DNA of 64,000 bases from Actinomycetota bacterium (GCA_016871355.1 VFZC01000001.1:1-64000), one strand, 5' to 3'. Positions 1 to 9,327 are shown, numbered from the stretch's first letter. The notes: a model not told the origin generated them from the sequence alone. Program-made: numbers and translations.

Positions 1-40
1 GCGTTCTCGGGCAGCAACCGCATCGGAACCGGACGCGAAC

Positions 41-1783
41 TCACATCTGCTCCGGTGCGTCAATGCCGAGCAGACCCAACCCGCGCTCCATCACGCGAGC
101 CGTGAGATCGCACAGCGCCAACCGCGACTCGCGAACGGCATCGTCGGCCTTCAGCACCGGGCAATGTTCGTAGAACGCGGTGAACGCAGTGGCGAGGTCG
201 TACAGGTACGTGCACAAGCGATGCGGGCTGTACTTCTCGATGGTGTCGGCCACCACCGAATCGAAACCGAGTACCGCCAGCGCGAGCGCCTTCTCTTGCG
301 CCTCCACGATGGTGGGCGTGACCGATCGCAGCGATGCACGATCGACGCCGGCGCGACGGAAGATGCTGCAAATACGAGCGTGCGCGTATTGCAGGTACGG
401 CGCGGTGTTGCCGTCGAACGACAACATGCGCTCCCAATCGAACACGTAGTCGCGAATGCGATCGGTCGACAGATCGGCGTACTTCACCGCACCGATCCCG
501 AGCATCCGAGCGATGACGGCCTTGTCGCCTTCGGGCAGCTCGGGATTCTTCTCGGCCACGGCATCCCCGGCGCGGGCCACGGCCTCTTCGAGCAATTCGA
601 CCAACTTCGGGGTCTCACCACTCCGGCTCTTCAACATCTTGCGATCGGATCCGAGCACCGAACCGAAGGCCACATGAACGGCCTCGGCTGGCTCGTTCAG
701 CCAACCGGCCATGCGCGCGACGTCGAAGACCATCGACAGGTGCTGCGCCTGCGGTGCGCCGACCACATAGAGAAGAAGGTCGGCGCCGATTCGCTCGATG
801 CGGTCGATCACACAGGCCAGGTCGCTGGTGGCGTAGTTGAACCCGCCCTGGCCCTTCTGCACGATGAGCGGCAACGGATCGCCGTCACGGTTGGTGTAAC
901 CGGGAGGGAACACGACCTCGGCACCATCGCTCTCGGCCAGTAGGCCCAACTTTCCGAGCCGTTCGAGCACCGACGACAAACCGTCGTTGTACGCACTCTC
1001 GCCCATGATGTCGTCGTCGGTGAGGCGCACGCCGAGCAGTGAATACACGAGGTTGAAGTACTCAGTGGACAACTGCACCAACAAGCGCCACAGACGGCGC
1101 GTCTCACCATCGCCACTCTGAAGCGCGACGACGCGCGCACGGGCCCGCTCCTTGAATTCGTCGGACGCATCGAACTTGGCTCGTGCCTCTTTATAGAAGC
1201 CGTCGAGATCACCCAACGACAAATGATCGGCCGCTTCGTCTTCACCGAGATCGACGAGGTGTTCGATGAGCATGCCGAATGGCGTGCCCCAGTCGCCGAT
1301 GTGGTTCTCACGAATCACACGATGACCCACGAATTCGAGCAGACGCACGAGCGCGTCGCCGATCACCGTGCTGCGCAAGTGACCGACGTGCATCTCCTTG
1401 GCCACGTTCGGCGCCGAGTAATCCACAATGACTGTTCGAGAGCGCGACGCCGTCGACACACCGAGTCGCTCGTCGGCGGCCACTTTGGCGAGTTCGTCAC
1501 CCAAGAACGCGTTGTCGAACACGATGTTGAGGAAGCCCGAACCGGCTACTTCGATCGACGAGCACACACCCGTGAGTTGCTTGGCTTGCACCAACACCGC
1601 GTCGGCAACTTCACGCGGCGACTTGCCCAGTTCTTTGGCCAGGGCCAGCGCACCGTTGGCCTGCGCGTCGGCGCGATCGGACGGACGCACCACCGGATCG
1701 ATGCCGGCTCGACCGGCCACCGCCTCGAAAGCTGGCGCGAGACACGCAGCGAGAGTCACGAGGGGGTCGGCCACGTGAATCAT
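41..1783 (-). CDS. argS: Arginyl-tRNA synthetase
   Basis: Class I aminoacyl-tRNA synthetase that charges tRNA-Arg in the cytoplasm. The 580-residue length suits the family. The N-terminal Arg-tRNA-synthetase additional domain covers about residues 1-90; the HIGH signature appears as HVGH at 132-135, after VDYSAPNVAKEMH; a KMSKS-like loop (DRKMLKSRSG) lies near 370-380; and the C-terminal DALR anticodon-binding domain contains the TAPYLQYAHAR stretch. The ATG at 1783 gives a full-length product. A tRNA-Arg gene starts 112 bases away on the other strand, a fitting neighbour. Very secure. Confidence 0.97.
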   Translation of the reverse strand: MIHVADPLVTLAACLAPAFEAVAGRAGIDPVVRPSDRADAQANGALALAKELGKSPREVADAVLVQAKQLTGVCSSIEVAGSGFLNIVFDNAFLGDELAKVAADERLGVSTASRSRTVIVDYSAPNVAKEMHVGHLRSTVIGDALVRLLEFVGHRVIRENHIGDWGTPFGMLIEHLVDLGEDEAADHLSLGDLDGFYKEARAKFDASDEFKERARARVVALQSGDGETRRLWRLLVQLSTEYFNLVYSLLGVRLTDDDIMGESAYNDGLSSVLERLGKLGLLAESDGAEVVFPPGYTNRDGDPLPLIVQKGQGGFNYATSDLACVIDRIERIGADLLLYVVGAPQAQHLSMVFDVARMAGWLNEPAEAVHVAFGSVLGSDRKMLKSRSGETPKLVELLEEAVARAGDAVAEKNPELPEGDKAVIARMLGIGAVKYADLSTDRIRDYVFDWERMLSFDGNTAPYLQYAHARICSIFRRAGVDRASLRSVTPTIVEAQEKALALAVLGFDSVVADTIEKYSPHRLCTYLYDLATAFTAFYEHCPVLKADDAVRESRLALCDLTARVMERGLGLLGIDAPEQM

Positions 1784-1857
1784 TGTGGCCGATCACGAGA
1801 AGATCAGCCCTGATCATTGGCCTGATCGCAACACGTCGCTCGCACGTCGAGCACGAA

Positions 1858-1884
1858 TCGACCGCGAACACACCGGGGTAGGCT
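1858..1884 (+). promoter_or_regulatory. Probable tRNA-Arg promoter
   Basis: TAGGCT at 1879-1884 fits the actinobacterial -10 pattern TANNNT and lies 10 bases before the mature tRNA. TCGACC at 1858-1863 is a weak -35 candidate with a 15-base spacer. The -10 is the better supported part. Confidence 0.45.
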
Positions 1885-1894
1885 CGGTCGCGTT

Positions 1895-1970
1895 GCCCAC
1901 GTAGCTCAGTGGATAGAGCGTCTGCCTCCGGAGCAGAAGGTCGTAGGTCCGATTCCTACCGTGGGCGCCA
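1895..1970 (+). tRNA. tRNA-Arg (anticodon CCG)
   Basis: A full cloverleaf can be drawn. The 7-bp acceptor stem pairs 1895-1901 with 1960-1966; the D arm has GCTC/GAGC; the anticodon loop is CTCCGGA with anticodon CCG (reads CGG); the T arm is GTAGG/CCTAC with TCCGATT in the loop. The discriminator base is G at 1967 and CCA is genome-encoded at 1968-1970. It is 76 bases long. Confidence 0.96.
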
Positions 1971-2126
1971 GTTCGGATCCTGAAAACCGCCCCTGAGCAG
2001 GGCAAAGGCAGTCCTCGACAATGTCTTGAGGATTTCTGCGAGAAAAGTGCAAGACCACGGACGGTCGTTCCTCTTGTCCGGTGTGAGGCCAACGGGGCCC
2101 CACACCAACCGAAAGGAACCACCGCC

Positions 2127-2957
2127 ATGAAGACCACCAAGTTCAACAACCTCCGCAAGGCCGCTCTCGCCACCGTGGCGACCGCCGCCCTCGTGGCCGG
2201 AACCGCCGCCTGTGGCGGCAAGAACGACACCGCAACCGAGGTGTCGGCCGACGACATCGTCGCCGCACTCCTCTCCGCCGCTCAGAACGGCGACAACGGA
2301 GCGATCGACGAGATCCTCGCCAACACCGATCCGGCGATGATCGCCGAAGTCGCCCCCGAGCTCGCCGGTCTCGTCGACTCGCCGGTCGCTCCGATCGTCG
2401 ACAACGCTCCGGCCGCGCAAGATGCTCCGGCTGACGACGTCGCGTCGGCTCCGGCCGCCGAAGCAGCACCGGTCGTCGAAGGCGAGCCAGAGCCGGAGCC
2501 CGCTCCCGCTCCCGAACCCGCTCCCGCTCCCGAACCCGCTCCCGAACCCGGTCGCCCGTCAGGTTCGAGTTCGGGCCCGGTCGTCACACTTCCCGGTGGC
2601 GCCTCGTTCGGCGGTGCGCTCCCCAACTATGCGTTGGTTCCTACGCCCGAGATCCTCATCTACACGTTCCAGAAGAGCGGCACGAAGATCAACGCTCGCG
2701 TGTTCGTGAACGCCAAGAGCAGCGCCGTCCTCGCCGAGATCGACAATGTGAAGATCAGCTACCTGTCACGCAACTCGATGGGACTCTTCCAGCCGATGAC
2801 GAAGACCGGCACCAAGCTCTCGACCGCCGGGACCGGCAGCACTTGGGCGATCGATGGAATGGGTGTGGGAGAAGGCGCCATGGTCACGATCACCGCCACC
2901 AACAAGGGTGGACGCACCGTCTCGGTGCCCGCCACGGTGCGGGTGATCACACTCTGA
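2127..2957 (+). CDS. Proline-rich secreted lipoprotein of unknown function
   Basis: A 276-residue protein I cannot assign to a family. It has a basic start, a hydrophobic stretch and a lipobox AGTAAC, with the lipidated Cys near residue 29, so it should be anchored on the outer face of the cytoplasmic membrane. Residues 30-110 are Ala/Asp/Glu-rich; about 113-140 hold EPEPAP-type repeats, a likely wall-spanning spacer; the C-terminal 110 residues look like a small beta-rich domain (alternating V/T/I strands, ending TVRVITL). A Shine-Dalgarno AAAGGA precedes the ATG. A strong terminator follows, so it is monocistronic. Function unknown. Confidence 0.8.
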   Translation: MKTTKFNNLRKAALATVATAALVAGTAACGGKNDTATEVSADDIVAALLSAAQNGDNGAIDEILANTDPAMIAEVAPELAGLVDSPVAPIVDNAPAAQDAPADDVASAPAAEAAPVVEGEPEPEPAPAPEPAPAPEPAPEPGRPSGSSSGPVVTLPGGASFGGALPNYALVPTPEILIYTFQKSGTKINARVFVNAKSSAVLAEIDNVKISYLSRNSMGLFQPMTKTGTKLSTAGTGSTWAIDGMGVGEGAMVTITATNKGGRTVSVPATVRVITL

Positions 2958-2992
2958 TCGAACACTCCAGCAACTGATCCTCCCCCAGAGGT

Positions 2993-3022
2993 AATGACGG
3001 CCCGGGCAACCGGGCCGTCATT
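2993..3022 (+). terminator. Strong hairpin after the lipoprotein gene
   Basis: A perfect 13-bp inverted repeat (2993-3005 with 3010-3022) with a GCAA tetraloop. It is GC-rich in the core with AAT/ATT at the ends. It lies between convergent genes and can serve both strands. No long T-run follows. Confidence 0.8.
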
Positions 3023-3052
3023 CGCCTCGTACGGAAAAACTCGACGAGCGCG

Positions 3053-3520
3053 TCAGAGCGCTGACTTCACGGCAGCGGCGATGGCCGCACCGTCGGCCCC
3101 CGCGCCCACGCGTTCTTTCACGGCCTTGATGACCACACCCATTGCCTTCGGACCGGTCTGACCGTTGGCGGCGGCCTTGGCCACCTCCTCACTCACGACG
3201 GCGTTCAACTGTGCTTCGTCCATCGCAGCCGGCAAATAGCGCTCGATAATCGCGATCTCGCCGCGCTCCTTCACGGCCAACTCGGTGCGGCCGGCCTGCT
3301 CGAACACCTCGGCCGATTCGAGACGCTTCTTCGACTCGGAACGCAACACCCCGATCACCTGCTCGTCGGAAAGCGTGACGGCTTCCTTGCCCGCTACTTC
3401 GGCGTTCATGACGGCGGCCAACATCATGCGAATGGTCGACTTGGCGAGATCGTCGCCGGCCTTCATCGCCGCGGTGAGGTCGTTCTGCATGCGGTTCTTC
3501 AACGATTCGGGCTGGCTCAT
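3053..3520 (-). CDS. GatB/YqeY domain protein
   Basis: A 155-residue free-standing YqeY domain, the alpha-helical domain also found at the C-terminus of the GatB subunit of tRNA amidotransferases. The family pattern is clear: LKNRMQNDLTAAMKAGD at the start, then RMMLAAVMNAEVAG, QVIGVLRSESKKRLESAE, ERYLPAAMDEAQL and GPKAMGVVIKAVKERVGAGADG near the end. Length matches the family (about 150). The cellular role of free YqeY proteins is not settled; a link to tRNA-dependent amidation is often assumed. CAGAAT lies 6 bases before the ATG, so the transcript may be leaderless. Confidence 0.9.
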   Translation of the reverse strand: MSQPESLKNRMQNDLTAAMKAGDDLAKSTIRMMLAAVMNAEVAGKEAVTLSDEQVIGVLRSESKKRLESAEVFEQAGRTELAVKERGEIAIIERYLPAAMDEAQLNAVVSEEVAKAAANGQTGPKAMGVVIKAVKERVGAGADGAAIAAAVKSAL

Positions 3521-3563
3521 GCCCCCATTCTGACGCTGTTCGCACCGCTAGCCTCATTCAGTT

Positions 3564-4178
3564 GTGAATCAGGTCAAGAACCGCCTCGCCGCTATCTCAC
3601 TCCTCGATCGGGCCATTCGCCTCGTCGACGACGCCACCATCGTCGCGCGTTACACCGCGCTCGACGACGAGGCCAAGGACGGTTTCCAGCACCTGCTCGG
3701 CGTGAAGGGTCAGAACCCCGACGACGCTGCCATCGTGTCGGCGGCTCGCACCGCCGCCGCCAAGGGCCGCATCAACGGCGACCTCGAGCGCATCGCCCTC
3801 GTACTCACCGACGCCTGTTTGGCTGATTGCATCGAGGCTCTCGGTAGCGCCGCCGACGATCCGAGCGAAGGTCAGTTGCGCGACGCTCTTCCCGGAGTGA
3901 TCGACAAGCACGGCCTGCCCCTCACCCGAGTGATGCTGGCGTCGGTCGTGTGCGGCGAGGCCGTGGCCTCCCCCATCATCATCCGCTTCCTGAAGCACGA
4001 CGACGACTGGAAGTTGCCGCCGGCACCCACCGTCACCACCGCACCAGTCGTCCTCGAGAAAGAAGACAGCCCCGAGCGCGAAGCGCTGAAGGCCGAGCGC
4101 AAGGCGCGCAAGGCAGCCGAACAAGAAGCCGCGCGTCGTCGTCGCGAGCAGTCGGCCCAAGCCCGCCGCCGCGGCTGA
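3564..4178 (+). CDS. Conserved-looking hypothetical protein
   Basis: A 204-residue protein I do not recognise. Residues 1-150 appear mostly alpha-helical, with no signal peptide or membrane segment. The last 50 residues are strongly charged (EREALKAERKARKAAEQEA, then Arg-rich), probably a coiled or disordered basic tail that could touch nucleic acid or ribosomes. The start is GTG at 3564; TAGCCT at 3549-3554 gives a -10 nine bases upstream and there is no Shine-Dalgarno, so the 5' leader would be very short. It is divergent from the YqeY gene and convergent with the alkyltransferase fusion. Codon use matches its neighbours. Confidence 0.7.
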   Translation: MNQVKNRLAAISLLDRAIRLVDDATIVARYTALDDEAKDGFQHLLGVKGQNPDDAAIVSAARTAAAKGRINGDLERIALVLTDACLADCIEALGSAADDPSEGQLRDALPGVIDKHGLPLTRVMLASVVCGEAVASPIIIRFLKHDDDWKLPPAPTVTTAPVVLEKEDSPEREALKAERKARKAAEQEAARRRREQSAQARRRG

Positions 4179-4187
4179 CGCAACCCG

Positions 4188-5222
4188 CTACTTCTTGCGT
4201 CGGCGCAAGGCCGGCTCGTCGGGTACGCCCTCGTCGAGGCGCACTCCGGTGCTGTTCAAGAACATCGCCACCATCGTGTAGTTGCCCACGGTGGCCACCA
4301 CGTCGAGCACCTGCTCGGTGGAATACACCGATGTGAGCGCGTCCCACGTGTGATCGCTCAGAGTCTGATGTCGATGCAACTCGTCGGCGGCTTGCATGAG
4401 AAGACGATCATGGGCCGACCAGGACGGTGCGTCGGCACCACTCTTCACCGCCTCGATCTCGGCATCGCTGATTCCGCAATCGCGCGCAATCACGACGTGC
4501 TGACCCCATTCGTAACGCGAACCGCAGTTCCAGCCCGTGCGCAAGATGAGCAATTCGCGATCGCGCGGCGACAACGAGTTCTTCGACAACACGTGCGTGG
4601 CGAACACCAGCCACCGCTTGAGCATGTCGGGGTGATTACCCAACACACCGAAGATGTTCAGCGGATCACCACTCGGACCATTGAGACCTTTGGCGAACAA
4701 CTCACCGAGACGTGGGTCGTCAGCGGCTTTGCGCACGGGGAGCCGCGCCGCCGTCACGTCGCGCTCGTGATCGAGCAACCACACCTTCTTCTCCATGCCG
4801 CCGCTGTAGCCGGTGAGCGAACCATCCGAACCGATGATCCGATGGCACGGCACGATGATCGGCAACGGGTTACGACCATTGGCCGAACCGACCGCACGCG
4901 ACTTCTTCGCGTCACCGAGACGGCGCGCTTCTTCGCCGTACGAAATGGTCTCGCCGTATCCGATTCCTTCGATGACCTTCCACACCGACAACTGGAACGG
5001 TGTGCCCTGCGGTTCGAGTGGAATGTCGAACTCGCGACGCGTGCCCGCGAAGTATTCGGCCAACTGGGCGACGGCCCGCGCCAGGATCGGTGAGTCGCCT
5101 TCTTCGGCTTCGGGTGCGTCCACGGCCTCACCCGCGAACCGGATTTCGCGAAGCCCGGTGGATGAGGCCACCAGTGTGAGGGGCCCGAGCGGGCTCGGAA
5201 TCGTGCGTGTGATCAGGGCCAT
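4188..5222 (-). CDS. O6-alkylguanine-DNA alkyltransferase fused to a carboxymuconolactone decarboxylase-like domain
   Basis: A 344-residue two-domain protein. Residues 1-160 are a methylated-DNA-protein cysteine methyltransferase: the active-site motif PCHRIIG places the acceptor cysteine at 126, preceded by the helix-turn-helix region (YGETISYGEEARRLG) and the NGRNPLP stretch. It should remove alkyl groups from O6-guanine by suicide transfer. Residues about 170-344 resemble the carboxymuconolactone decarboxylase/AhpD-like fold (NHPDMLKRWLVFATHVL, LSPRDRELLILRTGWNCGSRYEWGQH, DRLLMQAADELH), with a single Cys where AhpD proteins have CxxC. The ATG at 5222 gives a normal Ogt N-terminus (MALITRTIPSPLGPL); an upstream in-frame codon lies within the neighbouring operator. 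The fusion is unusual and the job of the second domain is unknown. Confidence 0.88.
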   Translation of the reverse strand: MALITRTIPSPLGPLTLVASSTGLREIRFAGEAVDAPEAEEGDSPILARAVAQLAEYFAGTRREFDIPLEPQGTPFQLSVWKVIEGIGYGETISYGEEARRLGDAKKSRAVGSANGRNPLPIIVPCHRIIGSDGSLTGYSGGMEKKVWLLDHERDVTAARLPVRKAADDPRLGELFAKGLNGPSGDPLNIFGVLGNHPDMLKRWLVFATHVLSKNSLSPRDRELLILRTGWNCGSRYEWGQHVVIARDCGISDAEIEAVKSGADAPSWSAHDRLLMQAADELHRHQTLSDHTWDALTSVYSTEQVLDVVATVGNYTMVAMFLNSTGVRLDEGVPDEPALRRRKK

Positions 5223-5262
5223 GGCCCATCTTCGCCGTTCCCAACACGCGACTTGGCACGGG

Positions 5263-5289
5263 TTTGGTTGTAAGTTACAAATAACCAAA
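5263..5289. promoter_or_regulatory. Palindromic operator candidate before the MFS gene
   Basis: Two nested inverted repeats: TTGTAA-G-TTACAA at 5268-5280 (perfect 6+1+6) inside TTTGGTT/AACCAAA (5263-5269 with 5283-5289). It is AT-rich in otherwise GC-rich DNA and lies in the short space between the alkyltransferase fusion and the transporter start at 5297. It looks like a repressor site of TetR or MarR type; no such regulator gene is adjacent. Confidence 0.6.
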
Positions 5290-5296
5290 GGGACTC

Positions 5297-6814
5297 ATGA
5301 CGACCGACACCGCACCCGCATCCGGCCCCGGCACCTACACCAAGCGCCAGATCACGATCATGTTCGCCGGCATCATGTCGGGCCTCTCGCTGTCGGCTCT
5401 CGACGGCACCATCATCAACACCGCCCTGGCCACGATCGTCGGCGACCTGGGTGGAGTCACGGCCTACGCCTGGGTGGGCACGGCTTACCTCCTCACCTCC
5501 ACCATCGCCACGCCGCTCTTCGGCAAGTTGTCCGACCTCTACGGACGGCGACTGCTGTTCCAAATCGCCATCATCTCGTTCGTCGCCGCGTCGTTGCTGT
5601 GCGGTATCGCCCAAAACATGTGGCAGTTGGTGCTCGCCCGCGGCCTGCAAGGCATTGGTGGTGGCGGATTGTTCGCCATGGCGTTCACCATCGTGGGTGA
5701 CATCGTGCCGCCGCGCGAACGCGGTCGTTATGTCGGCGTGATCACGAGCGTGTTCACGATGGCGAGTGTGGTCGGTCCGCTCATCGGCGGCTTCATCGTC
5801 GACAACACCTCCTGGCGTTGGATCTTCTTCATCAATCTCCCCATCGGCACCGCAGCGCTGTTGGTCGTCAACTACAGCCTCAAGTTGCCGTTCACCAGAC
5901 GTCCGAGTCAGGTCGACCTGCGCGGGGCCTTCCTCCTCACCACCTCGGTCAGCGCTCTCATCCTCGGAGTCAGTTGGTCGGGCGAAGAGTTCGGCTGGTT
6001 CAGCGTGGCCACCCTCGCGTTACTCACCACAGCGGTCGTCCTCGGGTTCGCTTTCGTGTGGTGGGAAATCCGCGCACCCGAACCCATCATTCCCATGTCG
6101 CTCATGAACAACGACGTGATCCGGGCCGTGATCCCGATGATGATCTGTGCGGGCGCAATCATGTACGGCGCCAACGCGTTCGTGCCGTTGTACCTCCAAG
6201 CCGTGACCGGTGTGTCGGCCACCAACTCGGGTCTCCTTCTCACTCCGCTGGCCGTGGCCGTCGCCATCTCGGCCACGTGGGTTGGTCGCCGCACGGCGAA
6301 GACCGGCTCGTACAAGCCGTGGCCGTTCGTTGGTGGATTCATCATGCTCGCCGCGATGATCGTGCTCAGCACCCTTGGCAAAGAGGACGGCTACCTCTAC
6401 GTTGCGCTCATCGGGTCAGCACTCATGGGATTCGGTGTGGGTGGCGTAATGCCCACCGGATCGCTGGCTGCCCAGAACGCAGTTCCCCAGAGCGAGATCG
6501 GGACCGCGTCATCCACTGTGCTCTTCATGCGTTCACTCGGTGGAGTCGTTGGTCTCGGGGCGTACGGCGCGGTGTTCAGTTCGCAGATCAACGACAAGAT
6601 CGATCCGAGTCTCGTTCAACGTCCTCGCGCGATTTCCGACCTGCCCACCGAACAGAAATTGCAGGCGCTCGACGTGATGTCGACGGCCATCACGACGGTG
6701 TTCAAAGCGGCGATTCCGGTGGCGGCTCTCGTCGTGATCACCGGTTGGCTGCTTCCGGCCAAGCCGCTACGTGGTGCCGAGCAATCACGCAGCGACAGCA
6801 GCGCGGCCCACTGA
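5297..6814 (+). CDS. MFS drug/proton antiporter, DHA2 (14-TM) family
   Basis: A 505-residue multidrug-type exporter of the EmrB/QacA class in the cytoplasmic membrane. Hydrophobic stretches fit 14 membrane helices. Recognisable family signatures include [13 protein letters not shown] in TM1, the loop [11 protein letters not shown] after TM2, [17 protein letters not shown] in TM4 and [35 protein letters not shown] (motif C region, TM5-6). ATG at 5297 has a good Shine-Dalgarno (AAGGGA). The palindrome just upstream suggests repression relieved by a substrate. It overlaps the convergent MFS gene by 30 bases. Substrate cannot be told from sequence. Confidence 0.93.
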   Translation: MTTDTAPASGPGTYTKRQITIMFAGIMSGLSLSALDGTIINTALATIVGDLGGVTAYAWVGTAYLLTSTIATPLFGKLSDLYGRRLLFQIAIISFVAASLLCGIAQNMWQLVLARGLQGIGGGGLFAMAFTIVGDIVPPRERGRYVGVITSVFTMASVVGPLIGGFIVDNTSWRWIFFINLPIGTAALLVVNYSLKLPFTRRPSQVDLRGAFLLTTSVSALILGVSWSGEEFGWFSVATLALLTTAVVLGFAFVWWEIRAPEPIIPMSLMNNDVIRAVIPMMICAGAIMYGANAFVPLYLQAVTGVSATNSGLLLTPLAVAVAISATWVGRRTAKTGSYKPWPFVGGFIMLAAMIVLSTLGKEDGYLYVALIGSALMGFGVGGVMPTGSLAAQNAVPQSEIGTASSTVLFMRSLGGVVGLGAYGAVFSSQINDKIDPSLVQRPRAISDLPTEQKLQALDVMSTAITTVFKAAIPVAALVVITGWLLPAKPLRGAEQSRSDSSAAH

Positions 6815-7978
6815 CTGGTTTCGGTACCAGACCAAGATCAGGAAGCCAGCAGCCGCGAACGCGGCACCGCCCACGAAGGTCGAACGTTTACCGAATGCTT
6901 CGCCGAGCACGCCCAGCGACAATCCACCCACGGCCGAACCGATTTCGAAGAACGCGGTGAAACTGGCCACCACGGCCACACGACGAGTGTCGTCCACCCG
7001 CTGAACGCTCATCGCCAACAGCGACGGATACAAGAACGACATGCCGAAGCCCATGAGCACGGTTCCGACCCAGATGCCGGCTTCGTTCGCCATGATCGCC
7101 ACCGTGCCGGTGCCGAACGTGAGACACACCAACGCGAACATCACCGTGCGTTTGAGGCCGAGTCGTTCGGGCCAGCGCGCGCCCACCAAACGGATCACCA
7201 GACACAAGATGCTGTAGAGCGTGAAGAACGCGGCCGAACCACCCAGGCCGAGTTGTTTGGCGAAGCCCGGAACGAACGAACTGAACGCCGTCCACGACAC
7301 GATGCCGCCGGCGAGGATCATCCCGGGGATCACCGCTTCACGCTGCATCCACGATACTTTGTGCTTCTCGATGTTCGGGCGTTCTCCCACCCAACGCGGC
7401 GCCGACAACGACACCACGGCCGCCACGGCGGCGAAGATCGTCATCAACCAGAACACCGCGTCGAAGCGTCCGGCGTCGAGACCGCGCGCCGTGCTCGCCA
7501 CTTCGCCCATCACCAATTCACCGATGATCGGGCCGACCGCCAAACCACCGAACACCGACAGCGAGAGATAACTCGCGGCTTCGGCACGGCGAGAGTCGGG
7601 GCTCAACTCCACCACCACAGTCGACGCGCCGACGAACAGACCGGCCTCGCCGATTCCCATCAGCGCGCGCAACGGAAGTAACTGCCAAGCTTCGTTCACG
7701 AACAAGTGGCCGAGTCCGGCCACCACGCTCAGGGTCGAACCCCACACCATCATCGACCGACGACCGAAACGGTTGCCGATCCAGGTGATGCCCGGGCGCG
7801 CGGCAACAGCGGCGACACTGAACGCGACCGCGGTGGCACCGACCATGGCCTCGCCCGAGCCCATGCCGTTCTCGACGAACACCGGCAACACCGGAATGAG
7901 TACGCCGACGCACACGTAGTACGCCAGTGTCGCCCCCATCACCAAGAGGAATCGGGGCGTCACCATGCGGTTGGTCAA
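6785..7978 (-). CDS. MFS transporter (12-TM)
   Basis: A 397-residue membrane transporter with about 12 hydrophobic helices. After TM2 it has a [10 protein letters not shown] loop, the MFS motif A position, and it shows the usual internal two-fold layout. Substrate unknown. The longest start is TTG at 7978, which overlaps the upstream acyl-CoA dehydrogenase stop by four bases (TTGA) and suggests translational coupling; ATG at 7966 is the alternative. Together with the dehydrogenase it forms a two-gene unit, so an exporter or importer for a lipid or acyl compound is possible but unproven. Confidence 0.88.
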   Translation of the reverse strand: MTNRMVTPRFLLVMGATLAYYVCVGVLIPVLPVFVENGMGSGEAMVGATAVAFSVAAVAARPGITWIGNRFGRRSMMVWGSTLSVVAGLGHLFVNEAWQLLPLRALMGIGEAGLFVGASTVVVELSPDSRRAEAASYLSLSVFGGLAVGPIIGELVMGEVASTARGLDAGRFDAVFWLMTIFAAVAAVVSLSAPRWVGERPNIEKHKVSWMQREAVIPGMILAGGIVSWTAFSSFVPGFAKQLGLGGSAAFFTLYSILCLVIRLVGARWPERLGLKRTVMFALVCLTFGTGTVAIMANEAGIWVGTVLMGFGMSFLYPSLLAMSVQRVDDTRRVAVVASFTAFFEIGSAVGGLSLGVLGEAFGKRSTFVGGAAFAAAGFLILVWYRNQSVGRAAVAA

Positions 7979-9210
7979 CCTACTGACGGCTCCTTCGGAA
8001 GACCGAGCACGCGCTCACCCACGATGTTGCGCTGAATCTGGCTCGTGCCGCCCCAGATGGTTTCGGAGCGACTGAAGAAGAACGACGACATCATCGGGCT
8101 CACCGGATAGCCAGCACGACGACGCTCGCGCGCCACGCCGGGCCACGATGCGCCGGTCGGACCAGCGTCGACGAGCATCGACGCTGCCCCGAAGATGTCG
8201 AGGGCGAGTTCCATGGCCGCCTTGTGCATCTCCGACCAGTACATCTTGTTGGAGGCACCGAGGGCGGCTACGCCGAGATCCTTCGTGTTGTTGAGAGTCG
8301 CCGTGAGCGAACGCAAACCGTTGATCCGAAGGATCTGGATCTTGGTGTAGTACTGCATGAGACGCTGACGAATGTCGTCACGCTTGATCGCACCGTTGTC
8401 GGTGGCGGCGCGCACCATCATCTTGTACTCCTCTTCGAAACGGCGGTAGCCCGTGGTGGCGCTCATGCCACGCTCGAACGCGAGGGTAGAGTTGGCAACC
8501 TTCCAACCGTTGTTGACGCCACCCACCACGTTATCCTTGGGGCAACGAGCGTTGGTGAAGAACACCTCGCAGAACTCGGCGGTGCCGTCGGGCTGCGTGA
8601 TGCCGCGAACTTCGACGCCTTCCTGACGCATCGGCACGAGGAGATACGAGATGCCCTTGTGCTTGGGGGCTTCGGCGTCGGTGCGCGTGAGCAAGAAGCA
8701 GTAGTCGGCGTGATGGCCACCGGTGGTCCATACCTTCTGGCCGTTGATGATCCACTCGTCGCCGTCGAGGATGGCCGACGTCTTCAGCGACGCGAGGTCG
8801 GAACCCGAGTTGGGCTCGGAGAAGCCCTGGCACCAACGGGTCTTGCCCAAGAGGATGTTGGGAAGGAACTCCTTCTTCTGCTCTTCGGTTCCCCACTGCA
8901 GAAGTGTGGGGCCCACGAGTGTGTCGCCGAAGAAGTCGGCGCGCAGCGGAGCCTTCACACGAGCGAACTCTTCCGACAGCACCACACCATGCATCGTGCT
9001 GAGGCCCTTGCCGCCGTACTCCTTGGGCCACGTCGCGCAGATCCAGCCGCCCTCGTACAGCTTGCGCGGCCAGTTCTCGTTGAAGTCCTTGCGCGCTTCC
9101 GGGCTCAGGTCGAAACCGGGTTCACCCCAGCCCTTGGGCAAGTTGGCAACCAGCCACTCGCGGATCTCGGCGCGGAACGCTTCGGCTTCGGGCGAATAGT
9201 TCATGTCCAT
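7975..9210 (-). CDS. Acyl-CoA dehydrogenase
   Basis: An FAD-dependent acyl-CoA dehydrogenase of about 411 residues that desaturates an acyl-CoA and passes electrons to ETF (etfAB are in this window at 21.6-23.3 kb). The family is clear from YSPEAEAFRAEIREWL at the start, the signature CQGFSEPNSGSDLASL with the following GDEWIINGQKVWTTGGHHADYC, and the C-terminal GGTSQIQRNIVGERVLGLP. ATG at 9210 gives the standard N-terminus; ATG 9219 and GTG 9225 are longer choices. The C-terminal 'TIWGGTSQIQ' region matches medium- and long-chain or steroid side-chain enzymes; the substrate is not determinable. Confidence 0.93.
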   Translation of the reverse strand: MDMNYSPEAEAFRAEIREWLVANLPKGWGEPGFDLSPEARKDFNENWPRKLYEGGWICATWPKEYGGKGLSTMHGVVLSEEFARVKAPLRADFFGDTLVGPTLLQWGTEEQKKEFLPNILLGKTRWCQGFSEPNSGSDLASLKTSAILDGDEWIINGQKVWTTGGHHADYCFLLTRTDAEAPKHKGISYLLVPMRQEGVEVRGITQPDGTAEFCEVFFTNARCPKDNVVGGVNNGWKVANSTLAFERGMSATTGYRRFEEEYKMMVRAATDNGAIKRDDIRQRLMQYYTKIQILRINGLRSLTATLNNTKDLGVAALGASNKMYWSEMHKAAMELALDIFGAASMLVDAGPTGASWPGVARERRRAGYPVSPMMSSFFFSRSETIWGGTSQIQRNIVGERVLGLPKEPSVG

Positions 9211-9265
9211 GAGCGTCATTCTCACCGCTCGACACCCGGCGTTTCGAACTCGCTCGGTGGTTTCC

Positions 9266-9309
9266 GTTCACAGACCATTCACACGCCCTGAACAGGCCCG
9301 TGACCGGGG
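9266..9309 (+). promoter_or_regulatory. PHO-box-like 11-base repeats (four units)
   Basis: Four consecutive 11-base units at 9266, 9277, 9288 and 9299 begin GTTCAC, ATTCAC, CTGAAC and CGTGAC. The first two match the direct-repeat PHO box bound by actinobacterial PhoP/RegX3-type regulators. The gap from the end of unit 2 (9287) to the -10 hexamer at 9315 is exactly 27 bases, the same as at pstS and at the phoU-senX3-regX3 promoter in this window. Units 3-4 extend over the presumed -35 region. Confidence 0.65.
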
Positions 9310-9314
9310 CTTCG

Positions 9315-9320
9315 TACCAT
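9315..9320 (+). promoter_or_regulatory. -10 element for the orphan winged-helix gene
   Basis: TACCAT seven bases before the ATG at 9328, with no Shine-Dalgarno: a leaderless-type promoter, preceded by the PHO-box-like repeats. Confidence 0.6.
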
Positions 9321-9327
9321 TCCAGCG

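Noticed and set aside
1971-2126. Second tRNA or small RNA after tRNA-Arg
   Set aside because: No second cloverleaf and only a 4-bp weak hairpin (GCCC...GGGC) can be drawn.
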